The translations under genes and the position numbers were made by a program. Shown one piece after another: positions 7,882-15,983 of a stretch of 45,566 nucleotides of DNA (positions within the stretch are counted from its first letter, which is position 1; each line of letters begins with the position of its first letter). Source of the DNA: Dehalococcoides mccartyi (GTDB lineage: Bacteria > Chloroflexota > Dehalococcoidia > GIF9 > DYGU01); the NCBI GenBank assembly GCA_020724525.1, contig DYGU01000013.1, positions 1-45,566 of the forward strand, written 5' to 3'. Below the pieces are notes generated by a model. The model worked only from the letters and a program-made list of their open reading frames with translations, made no database searches and was not told the DNA's origin.

Positions 7882-9782
7882 TGCCACATCAAGTTCCCTG
7901 GCTTATCTGGCTTTCCCCTATGTTCTCCTTCATTATTATTTCCCTCATTCTCAGACCTTTCTTTAACCATCACCCCAAGCTTTCTGGCTATACTACTATT
8001 GCTGCCATAGGCATTAGCTGTTTCCTTTCCTTCTGGGTTCTGATTGAAGTTCTGAAAGCTCCCGGACATAGATTAGAAATCCCTGACATCCAGTGGGTAG
8101 TCATTGAAGATGGCATTAGTATTCACCTGGGTTTGATTGTGGACGCCTTGACGGCGGTGATGCTGATAGTAGTCAGCGTGGTCAGCTTACTAATTCAGAT
8201 ATATTCCCAGGGCTATATGCATGGTGACCCGGGTTATCCTCGCTATTATGCTTTTATGTCTTTATTTACTGGTTTTATGCTCGGCTTGGTTATGGCAGAT
8301 AACCTGGTCTTTCTCTTTCTTTTCTGGGAAGGTGTTGGCTTATGCTCTTATCTCCTTATTGGCTTCTGGTTTCATCGACCAGCAGCGGCTAATGCAGCTA
8401 AGAAGGCTTTTATAGTCACCAGGCTCGGTGACTTTGGCTTTTTGGCTGCTATTTTATTCCTTTTCTATCATACTGGCACTTTTGATATCGAGAGGCTCCA
8501 TAGTTTGGCTATCGCCGGGACATTAGCCGGTACCACTTTGACCTGGGCAGCCTTGGGGATTTTCTCGGGAGCTGCTGGCAAATCAGCCCAGTTCCCTCTT
8601 CATACCTGGTTACCTGATGCTATGGAAGGTCCGACACCAGTGAGCGCTTTAATCCATGCGGCAACTATGGTCGCTGCTGGTGTCTTCTTAGTCGCTCGTT
8701 TTTTCCCTTTATTTGAACATTCCAAGGTAGCTTTGACTATTGTTGCGGTTATTGGTGCCTTTACGGCTATTTTTGCCGCCAGTATGGGACTGGTGATGAA
8801 CGATATTAAACGGGTAGTGGCTTATTCTACCATCAGCCAGTTAGGTTATATGATGTTGGGTCTGGGGGTTAGTGGTGTTGCTGTTGGTATTTTTCATCTG
8901 TTCAATCACGCCTTCTTTAAAGCTCTCCTTTTTCTTGGTGCCGGCAGTGTCAATCATGCTACCGGGACTTTTGATATCAGGGAAATGGGTGGGCTGCGGA
9001 GGGTAATGCCCTGGACTTATATTACTTTTATTATTGCTGCCTTAAGTTTGGCTGGTATTTATCCCCTTTCCGGCTTCTGGAGTAAAGACGAGATTTTGAT
9101 TTATTCCTTTAAGACTCAACCGTTTCTATTTACTTTAGCCCTAATAACCGTATTTATGACAGCTTTCTATATTTTCCGGGTAGTCTTTGTTGTTTTTGGT
9201 GGTGAGTATCGGGGGACAAAATTGGCGCATCATAGTGAACATAAACTTCACGAGTCGCCAGCAGTAATGGTTATCCCTATGGTCATTTTAGCTTTCTTCT
9301 CAGCGGTTTCCGGCTGGCTCAACCTTACTGGAAATTTTGGGGAATTCTTAGGTCATGGCGAAGCCCGTGGTCTCCTGGAAGGCTTCTTTGGGATTTTAGG
9401 AAAACCCTTGCCCTGGCTTTCCTTAATAGTTGCCGGTCTGGGGATTTACCTGGCTTATGCTATGTATAGCACCAGGCGAATTTCTCCAGAAGCTGTGGGC
9501 AGGACTTTTGTCCCCCTCTATACCACGCTTTCTCGAAAATACTGGTTTGATGAGCTTTATGAGAGGATTTTTGTGGGCAAAACCTTAGTCAACGGTCTTT
9601 TTGTCGGTCTTGAGGCTTTTGATACCTATGCTGTGGATGGTAGTGTCAATGGAATCGCCGATAAGACCATAGCTACTGGTAGAGCCCTGAGTCGGGTTCA
9701 GACAGGTCAGCTTCAGCTTTATGGTCTATTTATTGCCATGGGTATTGTGGCTATTACTATCTGTTTCTATTTCTTTGGCTGA
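7878..9782 (+). CDS. nuoL: NADH-quinone oxidoreductase subunit L
   Basis: NuoL, the distal antiporter-like proton-pumping subunit of complex I. 634 residues and about 14-16 membrane helices. Core motifs: LFLFWEGVGLCSYLLIGFW, KSAQFPLHTWLPDAMEGPTP with the broken-helix Lys, ALIHAATMVAAGVFL, and HAFFKALLFLGAGSV. The C-terminal part holds the long lateral helix and a final membrane helix. Start is GTG 7878 (GTGATG overlap with the preceding stop) or the immediately following ATG 7881. Intact. Confidence 0.96.
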   Translation: MMPHQVPWLIWLSPMFSFIIISLILRPFFNHHPKLSGYTTIAAIGISCFLSFWVLIEVLKAPGHRLEIPDIQWVVIEDGISIHLGLIVDALTAVMLIVVSVVSLLIQIYSQGYMHGDPGYPRYYAFMSLFTGFMLGLVMADNLVFLFLFWEGVGLCSYLLIGFWFHRPAAANAAKKAFIVTRLGDFGFLAAILFLFYHTGTFDIERLHSLAIAGTLAGTTLTWAALGIFSGAAGKSAQFPLHTWLPDAMEGPTPVSALIHAATMVAAGVFLVARFFPLFEHSKVALTIVAVIGAFTAIFAASMGLVMNDIKRVVAYSTISQLGYMMLGLGVSGVAVGIFHLFNHAFFKALLFLGAGSVNHATGTFDIREMGGLRRVMPWTYITFIIAALSLAGIYPLSGFWSKDEILIYSFKTQPFLFTLALITVFMTAFYIFRVVFVVFGGEYRGTKLAHHSEHKLHESPAVMVIPMVILAFFSAVSGWLNLTGNFGEFLGHGEARGLLEGFFGILGKPLPWLSLIVAGLGIYLAYAMYSTRRISPEAVGRTFVPLYTTLSRKYWFDELYERIFVGKTLVNGLFVGLEAFDTYAVDGSVNGIADKTIATGRALSRVQTGQLQLYGLFIAMGIVAITICFYFFG

Positions 9783-9792
9783 GGAGTAAGCC

Positions 9793-11280
9793 TTGGACTT
9801 TCCTTATTTAACAACCGTAATTTTTCTGCCGGTGGTGGCAGTAGTTATTATTGCTTTACTACCTCAACCTAAGCCTAAAGTTATTAAATTTATTTCCGCC
9901 TTGTTTACCTTAGCTGCCTTTGCTCTGTCTCTGGTTGTCTTTTACCTCTTCGACCGTTCCCCAGGGGCTATTGGACAGATGCAGTTTGTGGAGAAAGTCC
10001 CCTGGATTTCAGCAATCAACGCTTTCTATCATCTGGGGGTTGATGGGCTCAGTTTATCCTTAGTTGTTCTGACTACCTTATTAGGTTTCTTAGCTGTTCT
10101 GGTTTCATGGAAAATTGAGCTTAGACCCCGAGAATATTTCATCTGGCTTTTAATTCTGGAGACGAGCCTCCTTGGTGTCTTTTGCTCCCTGGACCTGGTT
10201 TTATTCTTTCTGTTCTGGGAAGTGGAGCTCGTCCCGATGTACTTCCTGATTTCTATCTGGGGCACGGGTCGGCGGGAATATTCGGCAATTAAGTATGTTG
10301 TTTACACCCTCATTGGCAGTGCCCTGATGCTGGGGGGCATTCTGGTCATCTACTTCACTACTGGCAGCCTCAATATGCTTGAGCTGGCTGATTTAGCCCC
10401 AATGACAGCGGTTATCCCTTTTGCTGGCATTTTCTTCCTTCTTCTCTTTGCCTTTGCTGTAAAATTACCTGTTATCCCCCTCCATACCTGGCTACCTGAT
10501 GCTCATACTGATGCTCCAACAGCGGTAAGTGTAATTCTGGCTGGGGTACTGCTCAAAATGGGTGGCTATGGCATGATTCGTCTCTGTGTTACTATTTTCC
10601 CCAATGTAGCCGTGACTTGTGCACCTTTACTGGTGATTCTGGCTGTGGTCAATGTTCTTTATGGTGCTGCCGTGACCTTGCGGCAGAAAGATTTGAAGCG
10701 GCTCATTGCTTATAGCAGCATCAGCCATATGGGCTATGTCCTCTTAGGTATCTTTGCCTTGAGTCAGGTGAGTCTGGTTGGGGCTACTTTGCAGATGTTT
10801 AGCCACGGTATTATCACCGGTCTCCTCTTTGCTCTGGTAGGGCTGGTATATGACAAAAGCCACGAACGCAATTTAGACAGACTCGGCGGGTTAGCCCGGC
10901 AGATGCCGGTTATTGCTGTTGTTTTCTCGGTTGGTGGGCTGGCAGCTTTAGGTCTACCCAGCACCAGTGGCTTTGCTGCTGAATTCATTACCTTTGTCGG
11001 CTGTTTCACTAGCACGGTGGTTGAAGGCATCCGCCTTTACACTATTCTCGGTGTCTTAGGTGTTGTGATTACTGCCGGCTATATATTATGGATGTTACAG
11101 CGGGTCTTTTACAGTGAACCTCTGGAGAAGTTCAATGGTGTCCCTGATGCTGATAATGTTGAGAAGCTGTGCATCTTTTCCTTTGTCGCCGCTATTATGG
11201 CGATTGGTCTTTATCCGGCGATTTTAACTGATGTTATTAGATTGGGCATTATGCCCATAATTAAGTTAATTGGAAGTTAA
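9793..11280 (+). CDS. nuoM: NADH-quinone oxidoreductase subunit M
   Basis: NuoM, the middle antiporter-like subunit. 495 residues with about 14 helices. Key motifs: LVLFFLFWEVELVPMYFLI with the essential membrane Glu, KLPVIPLHTWLPDAHTDAPT with the conserved Lys and His, and IAYSSISHMGYVLLG. TTG start at 9793, with GAGGAG 6 nt upstream (9781-9786); this is the first nuo gene since nuoK not overlapping its neighbour, sitting 10 nt after nuoL. Confidence 0.95.
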   Translation: MDFPYLTTVIFLPVVAVVIIALLPQPKPKVIKFISALFTLAAFALSLVVFYLFDRSPGAIGQMQFVEKVPWISAINAFYHLGVDGLSLSLVVLTTLLGFLAVLVSWKIELRPREYFIWLLILETSLLGVFCSLDLVLFFLFWEVELVPMYFLISIWGTGRREYSAIKYVVYTLIGSALMLGGILVIYFTTGSLNMLELADLAPMTAVIPFAGIFFLLLFAFAVKLPVIPLHTWLPDAHTDAPTAVSVILAGVLLKMGGYGMIRLCVTIFPNVAVTCAPLLVILAVVNVLYGAAVTLRQKDLKRLIAYSSISHMGYVLLGIFALSQVSLVGATLQMFSHGIITGLLFALVGLVYDKSHERNLDRLGGLARQMPVIAVVFSVGGLAALGLPSTSGFAAEFITFVGCFTSTVVEGIRLYTILGVLGVVITAGYILWMLQRVFYSEPLEKFNGVPDADNVEKLCIFSFVAAIMAIGLYPAILTDVIRLGIMPIIKLIGS

Positions 11281-11297
11281 AGAGAAGTAACTGGGAA

Positions 11298-12764
11298 ATG
11301 AGCTTAAAGCTTGAGCTATTGACACCGGAATTGAGCCTTTTAATTTTTGCTTTGCTGGTCATTTTGCTTGATTTGGGAATTAAGCAAAAGAAAGTCCTTG
11401 CTGGAGTTAGTATTCTTGGTCTGCTGGTCTCTGGTGGGTTTGTCTTGACTTTGTGGGGCAGGGAGTCAGCTTCTGCCTTTAATGGTATGTTTCTGGTAGA
11501 CCCGTTTGCCTTGTTCTTTAAGCTCCTGTTCTTAATTGCTGCCGGGCTGGTCATCTTAGCTTCCCAGGACTATGTAAGCAAGTTTGCCCGGTTTCAGGGT
11601 GAATATTATGCCTTAATACTTATCTCTGCCATTGGTATGATGCTTCTTGCTACCACCGGAGAGCTAATTTCCATCTATATTGCTCTGGAACTGAGCAGCA
11701 TTTCCCTTTATATTCTGACTGGTTTCTTAAAAGACCCCAAGTCCAGTGAAGCTGGGCTTAAATATCTCCTTTTGGGTGCGGTAGCTTCAGCTACTCTCCT
11801 TTACGGCATGGCTTTAGTTTTCGGACTTACCGGAAAGACTCGTCTTACAGAAATTGCCCAAGCTATTCAGACTATACCCTTGACGACTCTGCTGGACAGC
11901 CCGGCTTTACTTTTGGGCATAATCCTTCTCGCTTGTGGCTTTGGCTTTAAAATTGCTTGTGTTCCCTTCCAGATGTGGGTGCCTGATGTTTATGAAGGCG
12001 CGCCAACACCTATCACCGCTTACCTGTCCGTAGCCAGTAAAGCTGCTGGTTTTGCCGTTATCGCCCGCTTTTTCTACACTACTTTTGGTGTCCCCGACTG
12101 GCTGAGTCTCAACTGGGGTATTCTCTTTGCTAGTTTAAGTGCCATCACTATGACTCTGGGTAATGTGATAGCCATTGCCCAGACGAACATCAAACGGATG
12201 TTAGGTTACTCAAGCATTGCCCAAGCCGGTTACTTAATGGTGGGGTTAGCTGCTGTAGGTGTAGCTTCGATGGCAGACACTCTGGGTCGCAGTGGTCTCC
12301 TTTTTTTCCTGGCAAGCTATACTCTTACCAATCTTGGTGCTTTCATTGCCATTATCGCCATTTCCAACAAGATTGATAGCGACCTTATTGATGACTATAC
12401 CGGGATGGGCAGTCGAGCCCCCCTTTTGGCTTTAGGCTTGACTTTGTGTTTAATTTCCCTGATTGGGTTGCCGCCTACTGCTGGACTTATCGCCAAAATT
12501 TACATCTTCAACGCTGGTGTCCATTATGGACTCCTGTGGCTGGTAGTTATAGGTGTCATTAATAGTTGTATTTCGGCATACTACTATTTGGGGGTGGTCA
12601 AGGTTATGTGGCTGGGCGCCCCGGTCTCAGAAGAAAAAGTACCCTCTTCCTGGGCACTGCGGATAGTTTTAGCTCTCACCTGTCTTGGTGTCCTGGTTTT
12701 AGGCATCATCCCCGGCAAATTTGTCCAGATAGCCGAAACGGCTGTTAGAATCTTCACCTCGTAA
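11298..12764 (+). CDS. nuoN: NADH-quinone oxidoreductase subunit N
   Basis: NuoN, the proximal antiporter-like subunit and last gene of the operon. 488 residues, about 14 helices. Marks: LISIYIALELSSISLYIL with its membrane Glu, FGFKIACVPFQMWVPDVYEG with the Lys, and MLGYSSIAQAGYLMVGLA. It starts at ATG 11298, 17 nt after nuoM. No nuoE, nuoF or nuoG follows: the next bases are a decayed region. No clear terminator was found after its stop. Confidence 0.95.
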   Translation: MSLKLELLTPELSLLIFALLVILLDLGIKQKKVLAGVSILGLLVSGGFVLTLWGRESASAFNGMFLVDPFALFFKLLFLIAAGLVILASQDYVSKFARFQGEYYALILISAIGMMLLATTGELISIYIALELSSISLYILTGFLKDPKSSEAGLKYLLLGAVASATLLYGMALVFGLTGKTRLTEIAQAIQTIPLTTLLDSPALLLGIILLACGFGFKIACVPFQMWVPDVYEGAPTPITAYLSVASKAAGFAVIARFFYTTFGVPDWLSLNWGILFASLSAITMTLGNVIAIAQTNIKRMLGYSSIAQAGYLMVGLAAVGVASMADTLGRSGLLFFLASYTLTNLGAFIAIIAISNKIDSDLIDDYTGMGSRAPLLALGLTLCLISLIGLPPTAGLIAKIYIFNAGVHYGLLWLVVIGVINSCISAYYYLGVVKVMWLGAPVSEEKVPSSWALRIVLALTCLGVLVLGIIPGKFVQIAETAVRIFTS

Positions 12765-12936
12765 CTTTGGCGAGTATCAGTGGGAAGTCAAAAATAGCTG
12801 ACCTTTTACAATTTGTCTTGGGGCAATCAAAGCCTCCACAGCAATAGCCTTAACAAGTTAGCAGTGTTCAACTGTAGGTCATGCCGCCAAATATTTTAGC
12901 AAGCCATTTTATGGATTTTTTAATCATTTTTATTAC
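12765..12936. other. Gap after nuo operon, no gene recognised
   Basis: 172 bases with no frame I recognise and no convincing terminator. It lies between nuoN and decayed toxin-antitoxin-like genes on the minus strand. Confidence 0.4.
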
Positions 12937-13062
12937 CTAAAGGCAATCCTTTTTAATATAAACTTCTTGATTTTTTTCTGCCATTTCCACGGCTTCTTTT
13001 GTTTCTTCAAGCGTGGGTTCTTCTTTAATCCACACTTTTACAATATCAATCTTTTCTCTCAT
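12937..13062 (-). pseudogene. HEPN-like remnant downstream of nucleotidyltransferase
   Basis: A 41-codon frame reading MREKIDIVKVWIK at its start, then EEPTLEETKEAVEMAEK. The first part resembles the start and the second part the C-terminal helix of HEPN-domain proteins, as if the middle had been deleted. The ATG overlaps the end of the nucleotidyltransferase pseudogene by 17 nt, the usual MNT-HEPN gene order. It lacks the catalytic R-x4-6-H of HEPN RNases. The HEPN link is an inference from position and faint similarity. Confidence 0.35.
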
Positions 13063-13389
13063 ACAAGACCTTACCTTTACTTACAATGGAGGTAATAAAC
13101 GCTTGCGGAACATCTTCCCATTCTTCAATATCTTTAGTTGTGGCGACTACAACATCCTTGGATATAAGAAACGGTCTTAATGCTTTCCTAATTTTAAGTC
13201 TTAATTCCTTACAAGTGGTCTCTATGTTTTCTACAATTACTAAAATATCTACATCGCTTTCTCTCCTGATTTTCCATAAGCATAAGAGCCAAAAAGTATT
13301 ATCTTAACAGGATTAATAATTTCTAAAATTCTTTTTACCATTTCTTGAAGCAACTCTGTGTCAACTTCCTCTACCTTTATTAGTTCCAT
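13046..13389 (-). pseudogene. MNT-type nucleotidyltransferase, frameshifted
   Basis: Minimal nucleotidyltransferase of the type paired with HEPN toxins; intact members AMPylate and silence the HEPN partner. The first frame reads VKIILFGSYAYGKSGEK and stops; the next frame continues SDVDILVIVEN, then KALRPFLISKDVVVATTKD and QAFITSIVSKGKVLYERKD to TGA 13046-13048. One base is missing near 13255-13262, exactly within the GS-x10-DVD catalytic motif. The ATG at 13387-13389 overlaps the end of the small gene upstream. Either a true pseudogene or one sequencing error; the degraded neighbour favours decay. Confidence 0.8.
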
Positions 13390-13508
13390 TTTTTCACCAC
13401 ATCCGAAAGTTTTAAAGCCCCAGCTCTTGTAGGCAATTTTGAATACATCTCATCAATTTTATCTCCCCAGACAGATTTTTCAACAACTTTTATGTCCACC
13501 ATCTCCAT
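13380..13508 (-). CDS. Small hypothetical protein upstream of MNT pseudogene
   Basis: A 42-residue frame from ATG 13506-13508 beginning MEMVDIKVVEKSVWGDKIDE and ending SDVVKKWN; its stop overlaps the MNT start by 10 nt. A longer in-frame extension upstream crosses a MITE-like insertion and is probably not genuine. I do not recognise the family; position suggests it belonged to the same operon. The insertion immediately upstream has probably separated it from its promoter. Confidence 0.4.
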   Translation of the reverse strand: MEMVDIKVVEKSVWGDKIDEMYSKLPTRAGALKLSDVVKKWN

Positions 13509-13620
13509 ACTGAGACTGTTTACTAATGTACTGCGAGGCTTTAGCCTCACTACAGAAAAGCGACCCTGAAGGGTCGCACTACATTGCAAATAAATCGTTG
13601 ATAAACACCATCTCCATACT
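13497..13620. mobile_element. MITE-like palindromic insertion between 15-bp direct repeats
   Basis: CACCATCTCCATACT occurs at 13497-13511 and again at 13606-13620. Between them lies a 61-bp element (13525-13585) with near-perfect terminal inverted repeats (AATGTACTGCGA against AATGTAGTGCGA) and two internal hairpins, GAGGC/GCCTC (13535-13548) and GCGACCC/GGGTCGC with a TGAA loop (13560-13577). No coding capacity. The direct repeats do not abut the inverted repeats, so they may be a target duplication of a larger insertion or a slippage product. Confidence 0.65.
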
Positions 13621-13700
13621 ATCTTAACTCATATTTAATAAACCTGCCATTTCATATAACGGCGGTATAGACGAACTTTGGTTCGACTAATATTTTCTCA

Positions 13701-14099
13701 TCAAAACCGTTTTAAGGCAGCCTTTGCCAAGCCGTGGGCGTCTTTGTTTTGCTGATGGGTGATATGGTTGATAGTTAAATTTTTGAAGCTTCGCCCAAGT
13801 CTTTGGGCTTCGAGATATAATTTCCTCAAAGAAGGGTTCTTTACCCGGTATTCACCAGCGAATTGCCTGACTATCAATTCCGAATCAAGATATAGGGTAA
13901 CTTGGACTGCTTTGAATTTGATTGCCGCTTTTAAGGCAGCAATGACGGCTTGGTATTCGGCTTGATTATTGGTTGTCAGTCCTAAATATTGAGAAATCTC
14001 AGTTAGTTTCTGGCTCTTTTCATTCTTAATAATAACACCAATAGCTGCCGGTCCCGGATTACCCGAAGAAGCCCCATCAGCATAGATTTCAAGATGCAT
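13701..14099 (-). CDS. Ribonuclease HI-type protein
   Basis: A 132-residue RNase H domain protein that would cut the RNA strand of RNA-DNA hybrids using two metal ions. All four acidic catalytic residues are in place: Asp8 (IYADGASSGNPG), Glu48 (NNQAEYQAV), Asp72 (LYLDSELIV) and Asp120 (QQNKDAHGLAKAA). It lacks the basic-protrusion insert of E. coli RNase HI, as in the archaeal-like/RVT_3 subgroup. It lies 19 nt after the zinc-ribbon gene and is probably in its operon, a pairing frequently seen in bacteria. A weak hairpin near 13671-13689 lies downstream. Confidence 0.9.
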   Translation of the reverse strand: MHLEIYADGASSGNPGPAAIGVIIKNEKSQKLTEISQYLGLTTNNQAEYQAVIAALKAAIKFKAVQVTLYLDSELIVRQFAGEYRVKNPSLRKLYLEAQRLGRSFKNLTINHITHQQNKDAHGLAKAALKRF

Positions 14100-14117
14100 T
14101 ATGTTTCTGAAAAACTT

Positions 14118-14813
14118 TTAGTCTAAGTGGAGTATCCTGCCACAATTGTCGCACATGACCAGCATCCCCACCCGAACTTGCTGCCACCCGCCCACCGGTA
14201 GAGTAATGCGACATCCCTGACATCGCCCCTGCTCAACCTTGGCTACTGCTTGTCCCTTCTTTAATCTTACCTGTTCATAAAGCTGGAGTGTTGACGAATC
14301 AATTTGGGCGGCTGACATTTCCCGCTTCTGGGCTAATTGTGTAAGCTTTTCTTTGGTCTCATTTCGTTTTTGGGCTAAAATCTCCTGCTCCTTTTGCCAC
14401 TTTTCCTGAACTTCCTTAAGTTTTTCGGAGTTGATGCGGATTCGGTCTCGAACTACCTCCACTTCACCCATTAAATCCAGCAACCTGTCTTCCTTTTCTT
14501 TTAACTGTTTTTTCAGGGCTTCAACTTCGTGCTCAAGGTTAAGTAATTCTTTCGGGTTCTTTATCTTGCCGCTATATAGTTTGGTCTTGAGTTCACCAAT
14601 TTTAGTCTCTAAATCTTCCACTTCCCATTCCGCATCCCTCTGTTTTGTTTCCACTTCAGCCAGGTAGTTTTGTGCTAAAGCCAGGTCTGTCTTTACCCTA
14701 ATTAAGATTTCGGTCTCACCAAGCTGGCGCTCAAACTTATCTAAGGCTTCCTGACCCTTTTGAAGTTCCAAATCAATTTGTTGCAACTCATACAGTAATC
14801 TGGACAGACCCAT
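14118..14813 (-). CDS. Coiled-coil protein with C-terminal C4 zinc ribbon
   Basis: A 231-residue protein with a long heptad-rich coiled coil (about residues 10-165) followed by a zinc ribbon with Cys198, Cys201, Cys221 and Cys224 (CQGCRITLP and VMCDNCGRILHLD). This is the C4-type zinc ribbon family (zf-RING_7, formerly DUF164), whose members resemble flagellar or RNA-associated coiled-coil proteins; the biochemical role is not established. It is first of a two-gene set with the RNase HI gene. Its ATG lies only 9 nt after a good -10 box and has no Shine-Dalgarno sequence, pointing to a leaderless or nearly leaderless mRNA. Confidence 0.85.
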   Translation of the reverse strand: MGLSRLLYELQQIDLELQKGQEALDKFERQLGETEILIRVKTDLALAQNYLAEVETKQRDAEWEVEDLETKIGELKTKLYSGKIKNPKELLNLEHEVEALKKQLKEKEDRLLDLMGEVEVVRDRIRINSEKLKEVQEKWQKEQEILAQKRNETKEKLTQLAQKREMSAAQIDSSTLQLYEQVRLKKGQAVAKVEQGRCQGCRITLPVGGWQQVRVGMLVMCDNCGRILHLD

Positions 14814-14822
14814 GACAAAGCC

Positions 14823-14851
14823 ATTCTACGGCTTTGAAGGCAATTTAGCAA
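14823..14851 (-). promoter_or_regulatory. Promoter of zinc-ribbon/RNase H operon
   Basis: Reverse strand: TTGCTA (14846-14851), 17-nt spacer, TAGAAT (14823-14828). Only 9 nt separate the -10 box from the ATG at 14813. Confidence 0.55.
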
Positions 14852-14973
14852 GGGATTGCCCCTGGTCAGGTAACGATAGAAAAAGGAGAAAGGTTGCTAA
14901 TCACCCTTAATTGTTGGCAATTGAAATTTAACCAAAATGGTGGTATCATATCAAGGTAAGCGGTGGTAAGACG

Positions 14974-15168
14974 ATGGGAGTTGAGCTTCCTCAAGTATTT
15001 GGTGTGGTCCTTCTTATTATCTGGACGGTATCGAGGTCCAGAACTTCACCACGCGCTAACCCGAGTGCTTCAGTAACCGTAAGCGACCTGGATAAAGCTC
15101 TTGATAGGACTGGGATAAGAATCGCCCTTCTCACAGTAGGACTTTTAAGTATAGCACTGAGTCTTTAA
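14974..15168 (+). CDS. Small two-helix membrane protein, hypothetical
   Basis: A 64-residue frame with two hydrophobic stretches (VFGVVLLIIWTV near the N-terminus, IALLTVGLLSIALSL at the end) separated by a polar linker rich in Ser and Arg. I do not recognise it. GGTGG lies about 9 nt before the ATG and a TATCAT box at about 14943 is a possible -10 element. It is the only plausible gene in the roughly 400 bases between two minus-strand genes, but it could be a chance frame. Confidence 0.35.
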   Translation: MGVELPQVFGVVLLIIWTVSRSRTSPRANPSASVTVSDLDKALDRTGIRIALLTVGLLSIALSL

Positions 15169-15211
15169 GGTCGGGGGAAACTCGCTGTTTAAAGGAGTAA
15201 AGAACGCAATC

Positions 15212-15853
15212 CTACTTTTGCGGATAGTGGAGAACAAAAACCTGGGTGGTACTCGGTAAGGTCGACCGGCTCACAGAAAGTTTCGGCTGGGCGGCTATCT
15301 CTCCAGTCCCCATTTCTTTAAGGAATTTACCCACAGGCTCCGATTCCCGGGTTAAACATGGTGTCTTGTAATGCATAGGTATAACAACTCTCGGGGTTAA
15401 ATGCTTTACCAGTTCAACAGCGATTCGAACGTTAAAAGTGGAAGTTTCCCCCACAGGCAACATCAATACTTCAACACCACTCATTTCTTCTATTAACTCG
15501 GGAGGTGGTAAGTGTCCCAGGTCACCTAAATGGCATAAGGTTATGCCATCCATTTCTACAAGATAAACAGTATTCTTGCCGCGCTTTTTCCCTTGTTCAG
15601 TATCGTGAAAAGTCCCAATTCCGGTAATGAAAACCCCTTTTACTTCATACTCCCCGGCACCTTTAATTTCTTTAAAACTGCCGCTAATGCTTTCAACATA
15701 ACAATGACCTGGATGAAAATGGCTCACAGTCACTATGTCAGCTTGAAGTCTACCTAAAGAGTAACCTAAACTCGGATGACACGGGTCAGTAATAACTGTT
15801 GCTTCTTTTCCTTTAATGCGGAAGCAGGAATGCCCCAGCCAGGTAATTTCCAC
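15212..15853 (-). CDS. Metallo-beta-lactamase-fold hydrolase (UlaG/RomA-like)
   Basis: A 213-residue MBL-fold protein beginning VEITWLGHSCFRI, a typical start of the UlaG-like group. It has the strand VITDP, then VSHFHPGHCY where the family normally shows HxHxDH, then CHLGDLGH and a late IPMHYKTP histidine. The second-metal aspartate position is glycine here, so metal binding may be altered. I prefer GTG 15851-15853, with GAGG 6 nt upstream; the frame also opens at GTG 15863-15865. Substrate unknown. A TTGACA-type promoter lies upstream. Confidence 0.85.
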   Translation of the reverse strand: MEITWLGHSCFRIKGKEATVITDPCHPSLGYSLGRLQADIVTVSHFHPGHCYVESISGSFKEIKGAGEYEVKGVFITGIGTFHDTEQGKKRGKNTVYLVEMDGITLCHLGDLGHLPPPELIEEMSGVEVLMLPVGETSTFNVRIAVELVKHLTPRVVIPMHYKTPCLTRESEPVGKFLKEMGTGEIAAQPKLSVSRSTLPSTTQVFVLHYPQK

Positions 15854-15877
15854 CAATGACCTCACTCGAAAGTGTTC

Positions 15878-15907
15878 AATATCGCGGTTTCCCTCTCACT
15901 CTGTCAA
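15878..15907 (-). promoter_or_regulatory. Promoter of MBL-fold gene
   Basis: Reverse strand: TTGACA (15902-15907), 18-nt spacer, GATATT (15878-15883), upstream of the GTG start at 15853. Confidence 0.45.
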
Positions 15908-15983
15908 GAGCTGCAATGACAAACAGGGGATTGATAAGCAGTTTCCCCACTCAGAAGCTGGTAGAATAACAAGAATAGGGGAA

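Noticed and set aside
13086-13307. 73-codon plus-strand frame
   Set aside because: It is exactly antisense to the frameshifted nucleotidyltransferase, whose two frames match a known family.
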